DNA of 37,855 nucleotides from Thermoguttaceae bacterium. Lineage in GTDB: Bacteria > Planctomycetota > Planctomycetia > Pirellulales > Thermoguttaceae. Of the stretch, positions 12,102 through 20,963 are shown one piece after another. A program made the translations under genes and the position numbers. The DNA lies in contig JAFRFG010000042.1 in the NCBI GenBank assembly GCA_017434455.1, positions 1 to 37,855 of the forward strand, read 5' to 3'. Below the pieces are notes generated by a model. That model was not told where the DNA came from. It was given only the letters and a program-made list of their open reading frames with translations, and did no database searches. How positions within the stretch are numbered: position 1 is the stretch's first letter; each line of letters starts with the position of its first letter.

Positions 12102-14189
12102 ATGTCCCAGCAAAATAAACGCCGTATCCTCGTTACCAGCGCGCTCCCCTACGCCAACGGCGATATCCACCTCGGCCATCTGGTCGAGTACCTCCAGACC
12201 GATATCTGGGTCCGCTTCCAGAAGCTGCGCGGCAACGACTGCCGCTACTTCTGCGCCGACGATACCCACGGAACGGCGATCACCATCAGCGCCAAAAAGA
12301 AGGGGATCACCGAGGAAGAGTTTATCGCCGGTGTCCACAAGGCGCACACGGCCGATTTCGCCGACTTCGGGGTCGCGTTCGATCACTACGGCAGTACCAA
12401 CGCGCCGCAGGCCCGCGGCGCCTGTGAGGAGATCTGGCGGGCGATCCGCGCCGCCGGTCTGGTCATCGAAAAAGAGGTTCAGCAGCTCTACGATACCGAG
12501 GCCCAGACCTTCCTGGCCGACCGCTTCGTGAAGGGGACCTGTCCGGTCTGCGGCCGGCCCGATCAGTACGGCGACAACTGCCAGTGCGGCGCCGTCTACT
12601 CCCCCGCCGACTTGGTCGATCCGGTCAGTACCCTCACGGGAACCAAGCCGGAATTAAAAAGCGCCGTCCACCTGTTCGTCGACCTGGAGAAACTCCATCC
12701 GTTCCTCGACGAGTGGGTCGCCGGTTCCGGCGCGCTTCAGGACGAAGTCGCTCACTACCTGCAGGGGCAGTTCCTCTCCGACGATCTGCGCCCGTGGGAT
12801 ATTTCCCGCCCGGCGCCGTACTTCGGCTTCGAGATCCCCGATTCCCCCGGCAACTACTGGTATGTCTGGTACGACGCGCCGATCGGTTATATCGGCTCGA
12901 CCCGCCAGTGGTGCGACCTCACCGGCGAAGACGCCGACGCTTGGTGGAAAGACCCCGCTACAGAAATTCACCACTTTATCGGAAAAGATATCACCTACTT
13001 CCATACCCTCTTCTGGCCGGCGATGCTCAAGACCGCGGGGTTCAACCTCCCGACGAAAGTCCATATCCACGGCTTCCTGACGGTCAACGGCGAGAAGATG
13101 TCCAAGTCCCGCGGGACGTTCATCAAGGCGCGGACCTACCTCGATCACCTCGATCCGTCGTACCTGCGCTATTTCTTCGCCTCGAAGACCAGCCGCCGTG
13201 TCGAGGATCTCGACCTCGACTTCGATGAGTTTGAGACAAAGATCAATGCCGACCTGGTCGGAAATATTGTCAATATCGCCAGCCGCACCGCGAAATTCGC
13301 GCGGGATACCGGCCTGGCCGAGACCTACCCGGACGACGGCGGCCGCTTCGCCGCGGCCGCGGCAAAGTCGCAAGAAATTGCCGACGCCTACGAAACGCGC
13401 GATTTCACCAAGGCGATCCGCCTGATTTTAGAGTGCGGGTACGCCGCCAATAAGTTCATTGAGAAGAACGCTCCCTGGACGATGAAAAAAGAAATCACCA
13501 CTCTGGAGAAAGCCGGCGCGCCGGCCGAGGAAATCGCAGCCGCCCGCGCGCGGCTGCAAGATTCCGTCTCCGTCGCGCTGAACCTCTTCCGGCAGATCGT
13601 TATCTACCTCTCCCCCGTTCTCCCCGATCTGGCCGCTAAGACCGAAGAGCTCCTGGGCGATAAGATCACCTCGTGGGACGACGCGCAAAAACCGCTCACC
13701 GGGACGCCCGTCGCCGAGTACAAGTATATGATGACCCGCGTTCCCAAAGAGGAAATCGCAAAAATGATCGAAGATACCAAAGCCGAAACCGCCGCCGAAT
13801 CGAACGCCGACCGCTGGAACGACTCCGGCGAGCCGCTGCAGGCCGAGCCGCTGGCCGAAACCTGTACGATCGACGACTTCCTCAAAATCGACCTGCGCGT
13901 CGGGCGCATTATCGAGGCCGAGCAGGTCAAAGAGGCGCGCAAGCTCCTGAAGCTGAAGATCTCCCTCGGCGGCGGTCAGACCCGCCAGGTCTTCGCCGGG
14001 ATTAAAGCCGCCTATAAAGAGCCCGAAAAGCTCATCGGCCGGCTGATTATCTTTATCGCCAACCTCCAGCCGCGCCAGATGAAGTTCGGCTTAAGCGAAG
14101 GAATGGTCGTCGCCTCCGGCCCCGGCGGCGAGGAAGTCTTCCTCACCTTCCCCGACGAAGGGGCCAAGCCCGGCCAGCGCCTGCACTAG
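12102..14189 (+). CDS. metG: Methionyl-tRNA synthetase
   Basis: Charges tRNA-Met. The 695-residue product has the class I signatures HLGH (23-26, in DIHLGHL) and KMSKS (332-336). It has one zinc knuckle, CPVC at 147-150 and CQC at 160-162. The C-terminal tRNA-binding (OB-fold) domain spans about 590-695 ([20 protein letters not shown]...[11 protein letters not shown]). Catalytic core, helical anticodon-binding domain and C-terminal dimerisation domain are all present. The gene lies 79 bp after purQ behind an A/C-rich, unstructured leader with GGGAG before the ATG, so it is probably part of the purL-purQ transcript. The stop is TAG, showing that TAG works as a normal stop in this genome. Confidence 0.97.
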   Translation: MSQQNKRRILVTSALPYANGDIHLGHLVEYLQTDIWVRFQKLRGNDCRYFCADDTHGTAITISAKKKGITEEEFIAGVHKAHTADFADFGVAFDHYGSTNAPQARGACEEIWRAIRAAGLVIEKEVQQLYDTEAQTFLADRFVKGTCPVCGRPDQYGDNCQCGAVYSPADLVDPVSTLTGTKPELKSAVHLFVDLEKLHPFLDEWVAGSGALQDEVAHYLQGQFLSDDLRPWDISRPAPYFGFEIPDSPGNYWYVWYDAPIGYIGSTRQWCDLTGEDADAWWKDPATEIHHFIGKDITYFHTLFWPAMLKTAGFNLPTKVHIHGFLTVNGEKMSKSRGTFIKARTYLDHLDPSYLRYFFASKTSRRVEDLDLDFDEFETKINADLVGNIVNIASRTAKFARDTGLAETYPDDGGRFAAAAAKSQEIADAYETRDFTKAIRLILECGYAANKFIEKNAPWTMKKEITTLEKAGAPAEEIAAARARLQDSVSVALNLFRQIVIYLSPVLPDLAAKTEELLGDKITSWDDAQKPLTGTPVAEYKYMMTRVPKEEIAKMIEDTKAETAAESNADRWNDSGEPLQAEPLAETCTIDDFLKIDLRVGRIIEAEQVKEARKLLKLKISLGGGQTRQVFAGIKAAYKEPEKLIGRLIIFIANLQPRQMKFGLSEGMVVASGPGGEEVFLTFPDEGAKPGQRLH

Positions 14190-14230
14190 CCGGTACGACC
14201 GGGCCGGTACGACCGGGCCGGTGCGACCGG
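14190..14230. repeat. Three tandem 14-bp units, each a small stem-loop, directly after metG
   Basis: The unit CCGGTACGACCGGG occurs at 14190-14203 and 14204-14217; a third copy, CCGGTGCGACCGG, is at 14218-14230. Each unit folds as CCGGT / ACCGG around a 3-nt loop. The array begins at the base after the metG stop codon. No T-tract follows, so this is not an intrinsic terminator of the usual kind. Confidence 0.85.
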
Positions 14231-14232
14231 CA

Positions 14233-14285
14233 GCGGGTATTCCCGCGGCAATTCTCAGGGCAGACGCCGCTTGCGGTGCAAGCGG
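14233..14285 (+). other. Two further stem-loops between metG and the DUF58 gene
   Basis: GCGGG TATT CCCGC (14233-14246) is followed by a perfect 8-bp hairpin, CCGCTTGC GGT GCAAGCGG (14267-14285). With the preceding tandem array this makes five hairpins in about 95 bp, without a T-run. They may slow 3' decay or separate the expression of metG from that of the downstream pair. Confidence 0.55.
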
Positions 14286-14365
14286 ATTTGGCGCACGCGA
14301 ATAACGGCTCGCGGCTTCCATAACACAAATTCACGTTCCCCCTTTAGGAAAAAGGACCCGCCGCG

Positions 14366-15292
14366 ATGGCGGCTGAACAGAACTACCTCAAACCGGATGT
14401 CATCAGGACGATCCGCCGGCTTGACTTAAAAGCCCAATTCATCGTGAAGGGGTTTGTGCACGGTCTGCACTCTTCCCCTCTGCGGGGCTTTTCGGTTCAA
14501 TTCAGCGAACACCGGCGCTATACCCCGGGCGACGATCCCAAAGACATCGACTGGAAGATCTTCGCCAAGACCGACAAATACTACGTCAAAAAGTTCGAGG
14601 CCGAAACCAACCTCACCGGCTGGCTTCTGGTCGACACGAGCCGCTCGATGGGGAGTCTCCCCACGGGGGGCAAAAACCCGCCGCAAGACGGCGCCGAGGG
14701 CTCGACCAAGTTCGACTACGCCATCTGCCTGTCCGCCGCGCTGGCCTACCTGATGATCCAGCAGCAGGACCCGGTCGGGCTGCTCACCTTCGATCAGCAG
14801 CTGGGCCGCTCGGTCGCGCCGAAATCGCGCCGCTCGCAGCTGGCCTCGATCCTTTCGATCCTCACCGGCCTTCGCCCCGTGGGGGGGACCAATATCGCCC
14901 GCGCCCTCGATCAGACCGCCGGCCTGCTGCGCCACGCCTCGCTGGTGATGGTCTTCTCCGATTTGCTGGACGATCAAGAGCAGCTCTTCCGCTCGCTGAA
15001 CCGCCTGCGCCACGCCGGACACGACGTGATTTTGTTCCATATCCTCGACGAGGCGGAAGTCCGCTTCCCGTTCCACGGGCAGATCGAGTTCGAGGATCCC
15101 GAAAGCGGCCAGACCCTCATCGCCGATTCCGACGCCCTGCGCCGCGAGTACCTCGACGAGATCGACTCCTTCCGCGAGGAGCTTCGCCGCCGCTGCGCCG
15201 CCTCGCAGATCGACTACGTTCCGCTCGATACCTCGATCCCGTTCGATCGCGGCCTGACCGAGTATCTCATAGCCCGCTCGGCGCGGCAGTAA
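14366..15292 (+). CDS. DUF58 domain protein (VWA-like)
   Basis: The 308-residue cytoplasmic protein has the DUF58 hallmark segments: LKAQFIVKGFVHGLHSS, then FSVQFSEHRRYTPGDDPKDI, then DWKIFAKTDKYYVKKFEAET, followed by a VWA-like fold with an intact metal-site motif DTSRS (in LLVDTSRSMG) and GGTNIARAL. DUF58 proteins usually sit between a MoxR AAA+ ATPase and BatA/BatB-type VWA membrane proteins; their biochemical role is poorly defined. Here the BatA-like protein follows 18 bp downstream, but no moxR gene precedes: the upstream gene is metG. The ATG at 14366 has a weak AAAAAGGA about 10 nt upstream. Confidence 0.9.
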   Translation: MAAEQNYLKPDVIRTIRRLDLKAQFIVKGFVHGLHSSPLRGFSVQFSEHRRYTPGDDPKDIDWKIFAKTDKYYVKKFEAETNLTGWLLVDTSRSMGSLPTGGKNPPQDGAEGSTKFDYAICLSAALAYLMIQQQDPVGLLTFDQQLGRSVAPKSRRSQLASILSILTGLRPVGGTNIARALDQTAGLLRHASLVMVFSDLLDDQEQLFRSLNRLRHAGHDVILFHILDEAEVRFPFHGQIEFEDPESGQTLIADSDALRREYLDEIDSFREELRRRCAASQIDYVPLDTSIPFDRGLTEYLIARSARQ

Positions 15293-15310
15293 TCCGCGAA
15301 GGGGGGCGCC

Positions 15311-17620
15311 ATGAGTTTAATGAACTTCTCCTTTTTTCTGGCGGGCTGCCTGGCGGTCGTTATTCCGATCCTGCTCCATTTGCTGATGCGGGGCCGGCCC
15401 AAAAAGGTCCTCTTCCCCGCCCTGGCGTTTTTGGCCCGCCGTCACGCCCGGGCCCGCCGCTCGCTGACGCTTAAGCACCTGCTGCTGCTGGCGCTTCGCT
15501 GCGGGCTTTGCGTCCTCTTGGGTCTGGCGCTGGCCCGGCCATTCTTGCGGCCGCGCTCCTCCGACGGCCCCTTGCTCACCGGGGGGCCGGCCGCGGTGGC
15601 GATCGTCGTCGATACCTCGATCCGGATGGGAACGATGGCCGAAAACAGCGCCCGCCTCGCCAAGGCCCAAGAGGCGGCCCATCGGATCCTCTCCTCGCTG
15701 CCGGCCGGCAGCCGCGCGGCGATCCTCGATAACCTGGGCGAAAACGACACCTTCCGCGCCGACCTTTTGGCCGCCGGCCAGGCGGTTGATGAACTATCTT
15801 GCGGCGCCTCCCCGCGCAGCGCCGCGGCTTCCGCCGCCGCGGGGATACGCCTGTTAAAAGAACTCAAATACCTCGACGGCGCCGAGCGATTCGACCGGCA
15901 GCTGATCGTCCTGACCGACCGCTGCGCCCAAAGCTGGCCGCCCCAAGATCAACAAAAAATCAAGCGTGCCCTGGACGCCCCCGGCCCGTCGGCCGCGCTG
16001 CGCTGGGCCGACTTCTCCAGCGAGGTCCTTGTCAACGGCTCGATCCGCTCGGCCGTCCTCACCGACACCTCCGACGGTCCCCGGCTCGACCTGACGATCG
16101 CGCACGTCGGCCAGCCGCTGCGCGGAACGGTTGAGTACTGGCTGGTTCGCCCCAACGCCCCTTCCCCCGACGAAACACCGGCCGGCGAGGCCCAAAACAA
16201 CGAAACACAAGCCGGTGAAACCCAACTCGACGAAACCCGCTGCGACGCGGCCGCCTTCCCCCCCCAGTGGGGGCTCCCCCCGTCGCTGGGGCATCTGGAG
16301 CGCAAACTATCGGCGCCGGTGACCTTCGAGCAAAGCGACACCCCCCAAGAGCGGGAGCTCAAGCTCTATCCCCCAAAACTCACCGGCGGCGCGGTCCTTG
16401 GTTTTGTTCGGCTTCTCCCCGAAGACCCCTTTCTGGCCGACAATATCCGCTGGTTCGCCCTGCGGCGCAGTGAATCCCCGAAGATACTCTTAGCCGCCAG
16501 CGCGCCCGAGGAAGAAAAAGCCCTCTTTGTCCGCCTCGCTCTGGAAACCGCCTCCCCCTCGTACGACCTGGAGGTCTGCGGCGTCGAGCAGCTCGCCGCG
16601 CGGCGGGCCGACACGCTTTCTTCCTACAGCGCGATTTTCCTCCTCGACCCGCCGCCGCTGGCCGAGGATCTCTGGAAGACGCTCTTAGCCCGCGTCGAGG
16701 CGGGAACCGGGGTGGGTCTGTTCTTCGGCCGCTCTTGGCGCCCGAGCGAAAATGTTTCTGAATCCCAAAAACGTCTCCTGGGCGGGGCCCTCTCCGGCCC
16801 GGTGCGGCACAAGACCCCCGTCTATCCGGTTCCCGGCAGCGAATCGTCCCCGATCATCGCCGAACTGCGCCCCCTGCAGGCCGCCGCGGCGGTCCCGTGG
16901 GACGACCTGCCGGTCTACAAATATTGGAAATACACCCCCGACAAAGAGCGCGGCAAAGAAAGCGCCGCCGTGACCGAGACCCCCCTGCTCTACAGCGACG
17001 GCGCCGCGGCGATCCTTTGCCGCAGCATCGGCGAGGGGACGCTCCTCGTCGCGACCACCCCGCTGAGCGAAAGCGGCGGCCGCCCCGACGCCTGGAATCA
17101 CCTCACCACCGGCGAAAGCTCCTGGGTCTTCTTAATGCTCCTCGACGCGGCCGCCCGGTCGCTTCTTTCCGGCGGGGGGGAGACCCTCCAGTGCGCCCCG
17201 GGACAGACGGCGGTCCTTCGCCCCAAGCCCCCGATTCCCGAGCATCTCCTGTTGATGTTCCCCGACGGGGAGCAGACGGCCCTCTCCCCCGAGCCGGACG
17301 GCCGCCAGGTCCGCGTCAGCCGGACCTTCCTCGCCGGGCCCTACCTGCTGCGAAGCGAAAAAGACGGCCCCGACGGCCCGGTTCTCTCCTCGGCGTGCGT
17401 CAACCCGCTTCCGGAAGAATTTGACTTAACCGCCTGCGATCCCGACCAAATCGAAAGCTTCTTCGCCCCGGCAAAAATCGAGCCGCTCGATCTGTCCGAC
17501 AGCTTCTTCGAGCCGGCCGGCCGCGCTTCCGGCCGCGAGTTCTACCCGCTGATGATTATCTTGCTGGGGCTCTTCCTTTTGGCCGAGGAGTGGGTCGCCA
17601 ACCGCTTCTACCGCCGGTAG
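15311..17620 (+). CDS. BatA-like membrane protein with VWA domain
   Basis: The 769-residue product begins with the BatA-type N-terminus: helix 1 at about 5-25, an RGRPKKVLFPALAFLARR loop, then helix 2 at about 55-75. A VWA-like domain (VAIVVDTSIRMG) follows. The motif reads DTSIR instead of DxSxS, so the metal site is probably degenerate. A large extracytoplasmic region follows and the protein ends in one helix (FYPLMIILLGLFLLAEEW) and a short basic tail. Residues near 285-305 contain a degenerate repeat of an NETQAGETQ-like unit. It partners with the DUF58 protein 18 bp upstream. The family is common in planctomycetes and its function is unproven. The stop is TAG. Confidence 0.88.
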   Translation: MSLMNFSFFLAGCLAVVIPILLHLLMRGRPKKVLFPALAFLARRHARARRSLTLKHLLLLALRCGLCVLLGLALARPFLRPRSSDGPLLTGGPAAVAIVVDTSIRMGTMAENSARLAKAQEAAHRILSSLPAGSRAAILDNLGENDTFRADLLAAGQAVDELSCGASPRSAAASAAAGIRLLKELKYLDGAERFDRQLIVLTDRCAQSWPPQDQQKIKRALDAPGPSAALRWADFSSEVLVNGSIRSAVLTDTSDGPRLDLTIAHVGQPLRGTVEYWLVRPNAPSPDETPAGEAQNNETQAGETQLDETRCDAAAFPPQWGLPPSLGHLERKLSAPVTFEQSDTPQERELKLYPPKLTGGAVLGFVRLLPEDPFLADNIRWFALRRSESPKILLAASAPEEEKALFVRLALETASPSYDLEVCGVEQLAARRADTLSSYSAIFLLDPPPLAEDLWKTLLARVEAGTGVGLFFGRSWRPSENVSESQKRLLGGALSGPVRHKTPVYPVPGSESSPIIAELRPLQAAAAVPWDDLPVYKYWKYTPDKERGKESAAVTETPLLYSDGAAAILCRSIGEGTLLVATTPLSESGGRPDAWNHLTTGESSWVFLMLLDAAARSLLSGGGETLQCAPGQTAVLRPKPPIPEHLLLMFPDGEQTALSPEPDGRQVRVSRTFLAGPYLLRSEKDGPDGPVLSSACVNPLPEEFDLTACDPDQIESFFAPAKIEPLDLSDSFFEPAGRASGREFYPLMIILLGLFLLAEEWVANRFYRR

Positions 17621-17658
17621 ACACACCCGTGTTTTCGTGAAACAAAACAACAAGAAAT

Positions 17659-17694
17659 AAAAAAGGCGCGCTCCCCTTCCAATAGGAGCGCGCC
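17659..17694 (-). terminator. Rho-independent terminator after the small basic protein gene
   Basis: Perfect 10-bp stem GGCGCGCTCC / GGAGCGCGCC (17665-17674 with 17685-17694). On the minus strand it is followed by six T. A second hairpin, GCGCGTT TT AACGCGC (17695-17710), adjoins it and may help stop plus-strand transcription from the BatA-like gene. Confidence 0.85.
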
Positions 17695-17710
17695 GCGCGT
17701 TTTAACGCGC

Positions 17711-17740
17711 CAAAAAACGCATTGTCAAAAAACGCCTTGT
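17711..17740. repeat. Two tandem 15-bp direct repeats
   Basis: CAAAAAACGCATTGT (17711-17725) is followed directly by CAAAAAACGCCTTGT (17726-17740), with one mismatch. The pair lies in the 3' region of the small basic gene and no role is apparent. Confidence 0.6.
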
Positions 17741-17750
17741 CGCGCTTGAC

Positions 17751-17930
17751 TTACTCAAGGCCCCAGGTCTTGATCAGATCTTCGGCGCCGGGGGTCATCT
17801 TGCGGAGCTTTTCGGCATAGACGGCCTTCTTAGCCGCGTCGGCCGTCGGGAGGGAGGCCTTCATTTTCGCGATGGTCTTACGACGTTTCCGACGGGCACG
17901 CAGCTCGCGCTGACGTTCGCTCATTGACAC
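17751..17930 (-). CDS. Small basic protein, DUF6800-like
   Basis: The start is chosen as GTG at 17930, which lies 9 nt after AAGGAG; the ATG at 17924 would leave 15 nt, and the longer open frame to 17984 has no ribosome binding site. The 59-residue product starts with a highly basic helix (SERQRELRARRKRRKTIAKM) and ends LIKTWGLE. It resembles the small Arg/Lys-rich planctomycete family I know as DUF6800, but this is from memory and uncertain. The basic stretch suggests nucleic acid or ribosome binding (inference). A strong promoter and its own terminator indicate good expression as a single gene. Confidence 0.75.
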   Translation of the reverse strand: MSMSERQRELRARRKRRKTIAKMKASLPTADAAKKAVYAEKLRKMTPGAEDLIKTWGLE

Positions 17931-18016
17931 TGTTTGGTTCTCCTTGTAAGGAATTGTACGGGTTATTCTCTTGTGGCGGGACAAAACGCCCGCTCGGTAT
18001 TTTTTCGCTGGGCGAG

Positions 18017-18045
18017 ATTTTACCCCGCTTAACAGACCCCGTCAA
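18017..18045 (-). promoter_or_regulatory. Promoter of the small basic protein gene, with operator-like inverted repeat
   Basis: TTGACG (18045-18040), 17-bp spacer, TAAAAT (18022-18017) on the minus strand. A perfect 8-bp inverted repeat, CCCCGCTT (18023-18030) and AAGCGGGG (18044-18051), overlaps the -35 box and runs to the edge of the -10 box, as expected for a repressor site. It could also form an RNA hairpin in clpB read-through transcripts. Confidence 0.6.
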
Positions 18046-18047
18046 GC

Positions 18048-18069
18048 GGGGGGGCGGTGATGCCCCCCC
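18048..18069 (-). terminator. G/C hairpin downstream of clpB
   Basis: GGGGGGGC (18048-18055) and GCCCCCCC (18062-18069) form a perfect 8-bp stem with a 6-nt loop, about 20 bp after the clpB stop codon. There is no T-tract on the minus strand, so termination may be inefficient or factor-dependent. Confidence 0.45.
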
Positions 18070-18089
18070 GCCGACAGGACTCCTTCCCC

Positions 18090-20735
18090 TTACGGCTGAA
18101 AGATGAACCCGTCCTCGTCGGCGTCCAGGGTGATCGTCTCCCCCTCTTCCGGCACGGCCGAGCGCTTGAGCAGCCGGATCGCCAGCGGGTTTTCGATCTC
18201 GCGCTGGATCACGCGCTTCAGCGGACGAGCGCCAAAGGTGACATCGTATCCCCGCTCGGCCAGGGCGTCGAGCGCCGCTTCGGTCGTTTTGAGGGTGACC
18301 CCCTGGGCGGCCAGACGGCCGGCGAGTTTGTCGATCTGCAGCTTGGCGATCTTGCGGATCTCGTCGGGGCGCAGCGGATGGAAGACGATCGTCTCGTCGA
18401 TCCGGTTGAGGAATTCCGGGAGCAGATGCCCGCGCAGAATATCGAACGCGGCCTCTTTGATCTCGCTGTCGGTCCCCCCCTCGGAGGCGATCTTCTGAAT
18501 CGCCTGGCTCCCGAGGTTCGACGTCATGACGATGATCGTGTTCTTGAAGTCGACGGTGTGCCCCTGGTTGTCCGAGAGCCGGCCGTCGTCGAGAACCTGC
18601 AGCAAGATGTTAAACACATCGCGGTGCGCCTACTCGATCTCGTCGAACATAACCACCGAGTACGGACGGCGGCGGACCGCTTCGGTCAGCATTCCGCCCT
18701 CCTCGTAACCGACGTATCCCGGAGGGGCGCCGATCAGACGGGCGACGGTGTGCTTCTCCATAAACTCGCTCATGTCGATTCGGATCATCGCCGACTCGTC
18801 GTCGAACAGCGCCGCCGCCAGGGCCTTGCACAGCTCGGTCTTCCCGACCCCGGTCGGGCCGAGGAAGAGGAACGAACCGATCGGCCGGTTCGGGTCCTGC
18901 AGACCGGACCGGGAGCGCCGCACGGCGTTGGCCACCGCGTCGACCGCCTCGTTCTGGCCGATGACCCGGCAGTGGAGCCGGTCTTCCAAGACCAGGAGCT
19001 TCGCCTTTTCGGTCTCCATCATTTTGCTGACCGGGATGCCGGTCCACTGGGCGACCACCTCGGCGATCTCCTCCGGGCCGACCACCTGCCGCAGGAGCTT
19101 TTTGGCCGGGCCGCCGGCCGCGGCGCTGTGCTTCTCTTCGGCCTCTTCCATCTCGGCGAGCTCTTGGCGGAGCTTTTTGCGCTCGTTATCCAGCTCGTAG
19201 AGTTTCTGGAAGTTCTTCTCGTCGACCCGCCCCTTCGACTGTTCGGCGGCGATCGTCGATTCGAGCGTCCGATACTCATGGTCGAGCTTCGCGAGCTTCT
19301 GTTTGATCTGCGCCAGGTCGCCGACCCCGCTTTTTTCCTTCTCCCAGCGGGCGCGCAGCACCGCGAGCTCCTCCTTTTTGGCCGTGATCTCTTTTTCGAT
19401 TTCGGCCAGTTTCTCACGGGCGTGCGGCTCGGTCTCGTCGGCCAGCTGGCGGGCCGCCAGTTCCAGCTGAACTAATCGGCGCTGCACCTGGTCGATCTCG
19501 GCCGGAACGCTCTCCAGCTCCATCGCCAGGCGGCTCATCGCCTCGTCCATCAGGTCGATCGCCTTATCGGGAAGGAACCGGTCGGCGATATAGCGGTTCG
19601 ACAGCTCGGCGGCGGCCACCAGTGCCGAATCTTTGATCTTCACCCCTTTGTGGTGATTCTCGTAGCGGCTCTTAAGCCCCCGCAAAATCGCGAGCGTATC
19701 GTCGACCGTCGGCTCCCCGACTAAAACCGGCTGGAAACGCCGCTCCAGCGCGGCGTCTTTCTCGATGTACTTGCGGTACTCGTCGAGCGTCGTGGCGCCG
19801 AAGCAGCGCAGGTCGCCCCGCGCCAGGGCCGGCTTGAGGAGGTTCGCCGCGTCGTTCCCCCCCTCGCTGTTCCCCGCGCCGATGACGGTGTGCAGCTCAT
19901 CGATAAAGAGGATCACCTTCCCGAGCGAATCTTCCACCTCTTTGAGGACCGCCTTGAGACGTTCCTCAAACTCGCCGCGGAATTTTGCCCCGGCGATCAG
20001 TGCCCCCATATCGAGCGCGACCACCTCTTTATTCTTTAAGCTCTCGGGGACATCCCCCTCGACGATCCGCCGCGCCAGCCCCTCGGCGATCGCCGTCTTG
20101 CCGACCCCCGGCTCCCCAATCAGGACCGGGTTGTTCTTGCGCCGGCGCGACAGCACCTGGACGACCCGGCGGATTTCGTTGTCCCGGCCGATGACCGGGT
20201 CGAGTTTCCCCTGGCGGGCCCGTTCGGTGAGGTTGATCCCGTACTTGGCCAGTGCCTGGAGCTTCCCTTCCGGCTCGGCGTCCTGAACCCGATGAGACCC
20301 GCGGATCTGACTGGTCCCTTCCAGCAGGCGGGTCCTATCCAGCGCGGCCAGCGCCAAGATCCGCTTCGCCGCCGATTCGACCTCGGCCAGCGCCAAAAGA
20401 AGGTGCTCGGTCGAGATAAATTCGTCGGTCAGCCCGGTCGCCTCCTCGGCCGAACGCAGGAAGACCTTGGTCAGGGCCGAACTGGTCTGCGGCGCTCCCG
20501 CGCCGGAGATCTTCGGCAGATGGGCGATTTCGGCCTTGGCCAGCTGCTTCAGCCGCGAGACACTCGCCCCGCACGCCTCGATGATGGGGGCGACATTGCC
20601 GTCGGTCTCCTCTAACAGACCGGCCAGAAGGTGGATCGGGCTTATCTCGGGATTCGACGCGCCGATGGCGAGGTTTTGCGCCCGCTGGAGCGCTTCCTGA
20701 GATTTTTTCGTGAGTTTATCAATACTGAAGTTCAT
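18090..20735 (-). CDS. clpB: ClpB disaggregase, interrupted by an in-frame TAG
   Basis: Hsp100 AAA+ chaperone that rescues aggregated proteins with DnaK. Start ATG 20735 behind AGGGG. The frame is intact from 20735 to the TAA at 18090 (881 codons, normal length) except for a TAG at 18632-18630, codon 702. Visible: Clp N-domain (1-145), Walker A GEPGVGKT (207-214), Walker [10 protein letters not shown], coiled-coil M-domain (about 400-540), second Walker A GPTGVGKT (626-633) and Walker B VVMFDEIE (694-701). The stop replaces the Lys of the conserved [15 protein letters not shown] segment; AAG to TAG is one base change. After it the frame continues with the sensor 1 and sensor 2 regions ([17 protein letters not shown]). 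Termination there would remove part of the second ATPase module. Sequencing error, a real nonsense mutation or read-through are all possible. Transcription is from a sigma-54-type promoter. Confidence 0.93.
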
Positions 20736-20756
20736 GGTATTTTCCCCTTTCGCGCG

Positions 20757-20771
20757 CTGTCTTTCTGACAG
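20757..20771 (-). promoter_or_regulatory. Short inverted repeat in the clpB leader
   Basis: CTGTC (20757-20761) and GACAG (20767-20771) flank 5 nt. The element lies between the predicted transcription start and the clpB ribosome binding site. It could be a small leader hairpin or an operator. It does not match a CIRCE element. Confidence 0.35.
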
Positions 20772-20788
20772 GACGCACCCTTAATAGT

Positions 20789-20804
20789 AGCAACAACCGT
20801 GCCA
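20789..20804 (-). promoter_or_regulatory. Sigma-54 (-24/-12) promoter of clpB
   Basis: The minus strand reads TGGCAC-N5-TTGCT (20804-20789), a perfect match to the RpoN consensus TGGCAC-N5-TTGCW, with GG and GC ten bases apart. The predicted start is about 45 nt before the clpB ATG. Such a promoter requires an enhancer-binding activator; no activator gene is visible in the window. Confidence 0.75.
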
Positions 20805-20850
20805 AATCTCGTATGAAAAAACCAAAAAATTCCCCGCGCTGTTTCGCCGG

Positions 20851-20879
20851 TTGATTTTCTCCCCCCGCGCCGCTACAAT
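20851..20879 (+). promoter_or_regulatory. Promoter of the serine hydrolase pair
   Basis: TTGATT (20851-20856), 17-bp spacer, TACAAT (20874-20879); the predicted start is about 78 nt before the ATG at 20964. It diverges from the clpB promoter. Confidence 0.6.
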
Positions 20880-20963
20880 CAAAAGTCAATCAAGTACGGT
20901 AAAAATCCCCACCCAAACGCGCGGCGCGACCCGCCGCGTTCGACAGAAAGAGACGAAAAACCT

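Noticed and set aside
14190..14230. CRISPR-like array after metG
   Set aside because: The units are 14 bp and contiguous, with no spacers and no cas genes nearby.
12040..17655. Repeated AAAACAACAAG words before metG and after the BatA-like gene
   Set aside because: Short A/C-rich words of this sort recur in unstructured spacers and show no further similarity.
18090..20735. Genome-wide recoding of TAG as a sense codon, suggested by the clpB amber
   Set aside because: metG and the BatA-like gene end naturally at TAG with normal protein lengths, so TAG is read as stop here. Only local read-through remains possible.
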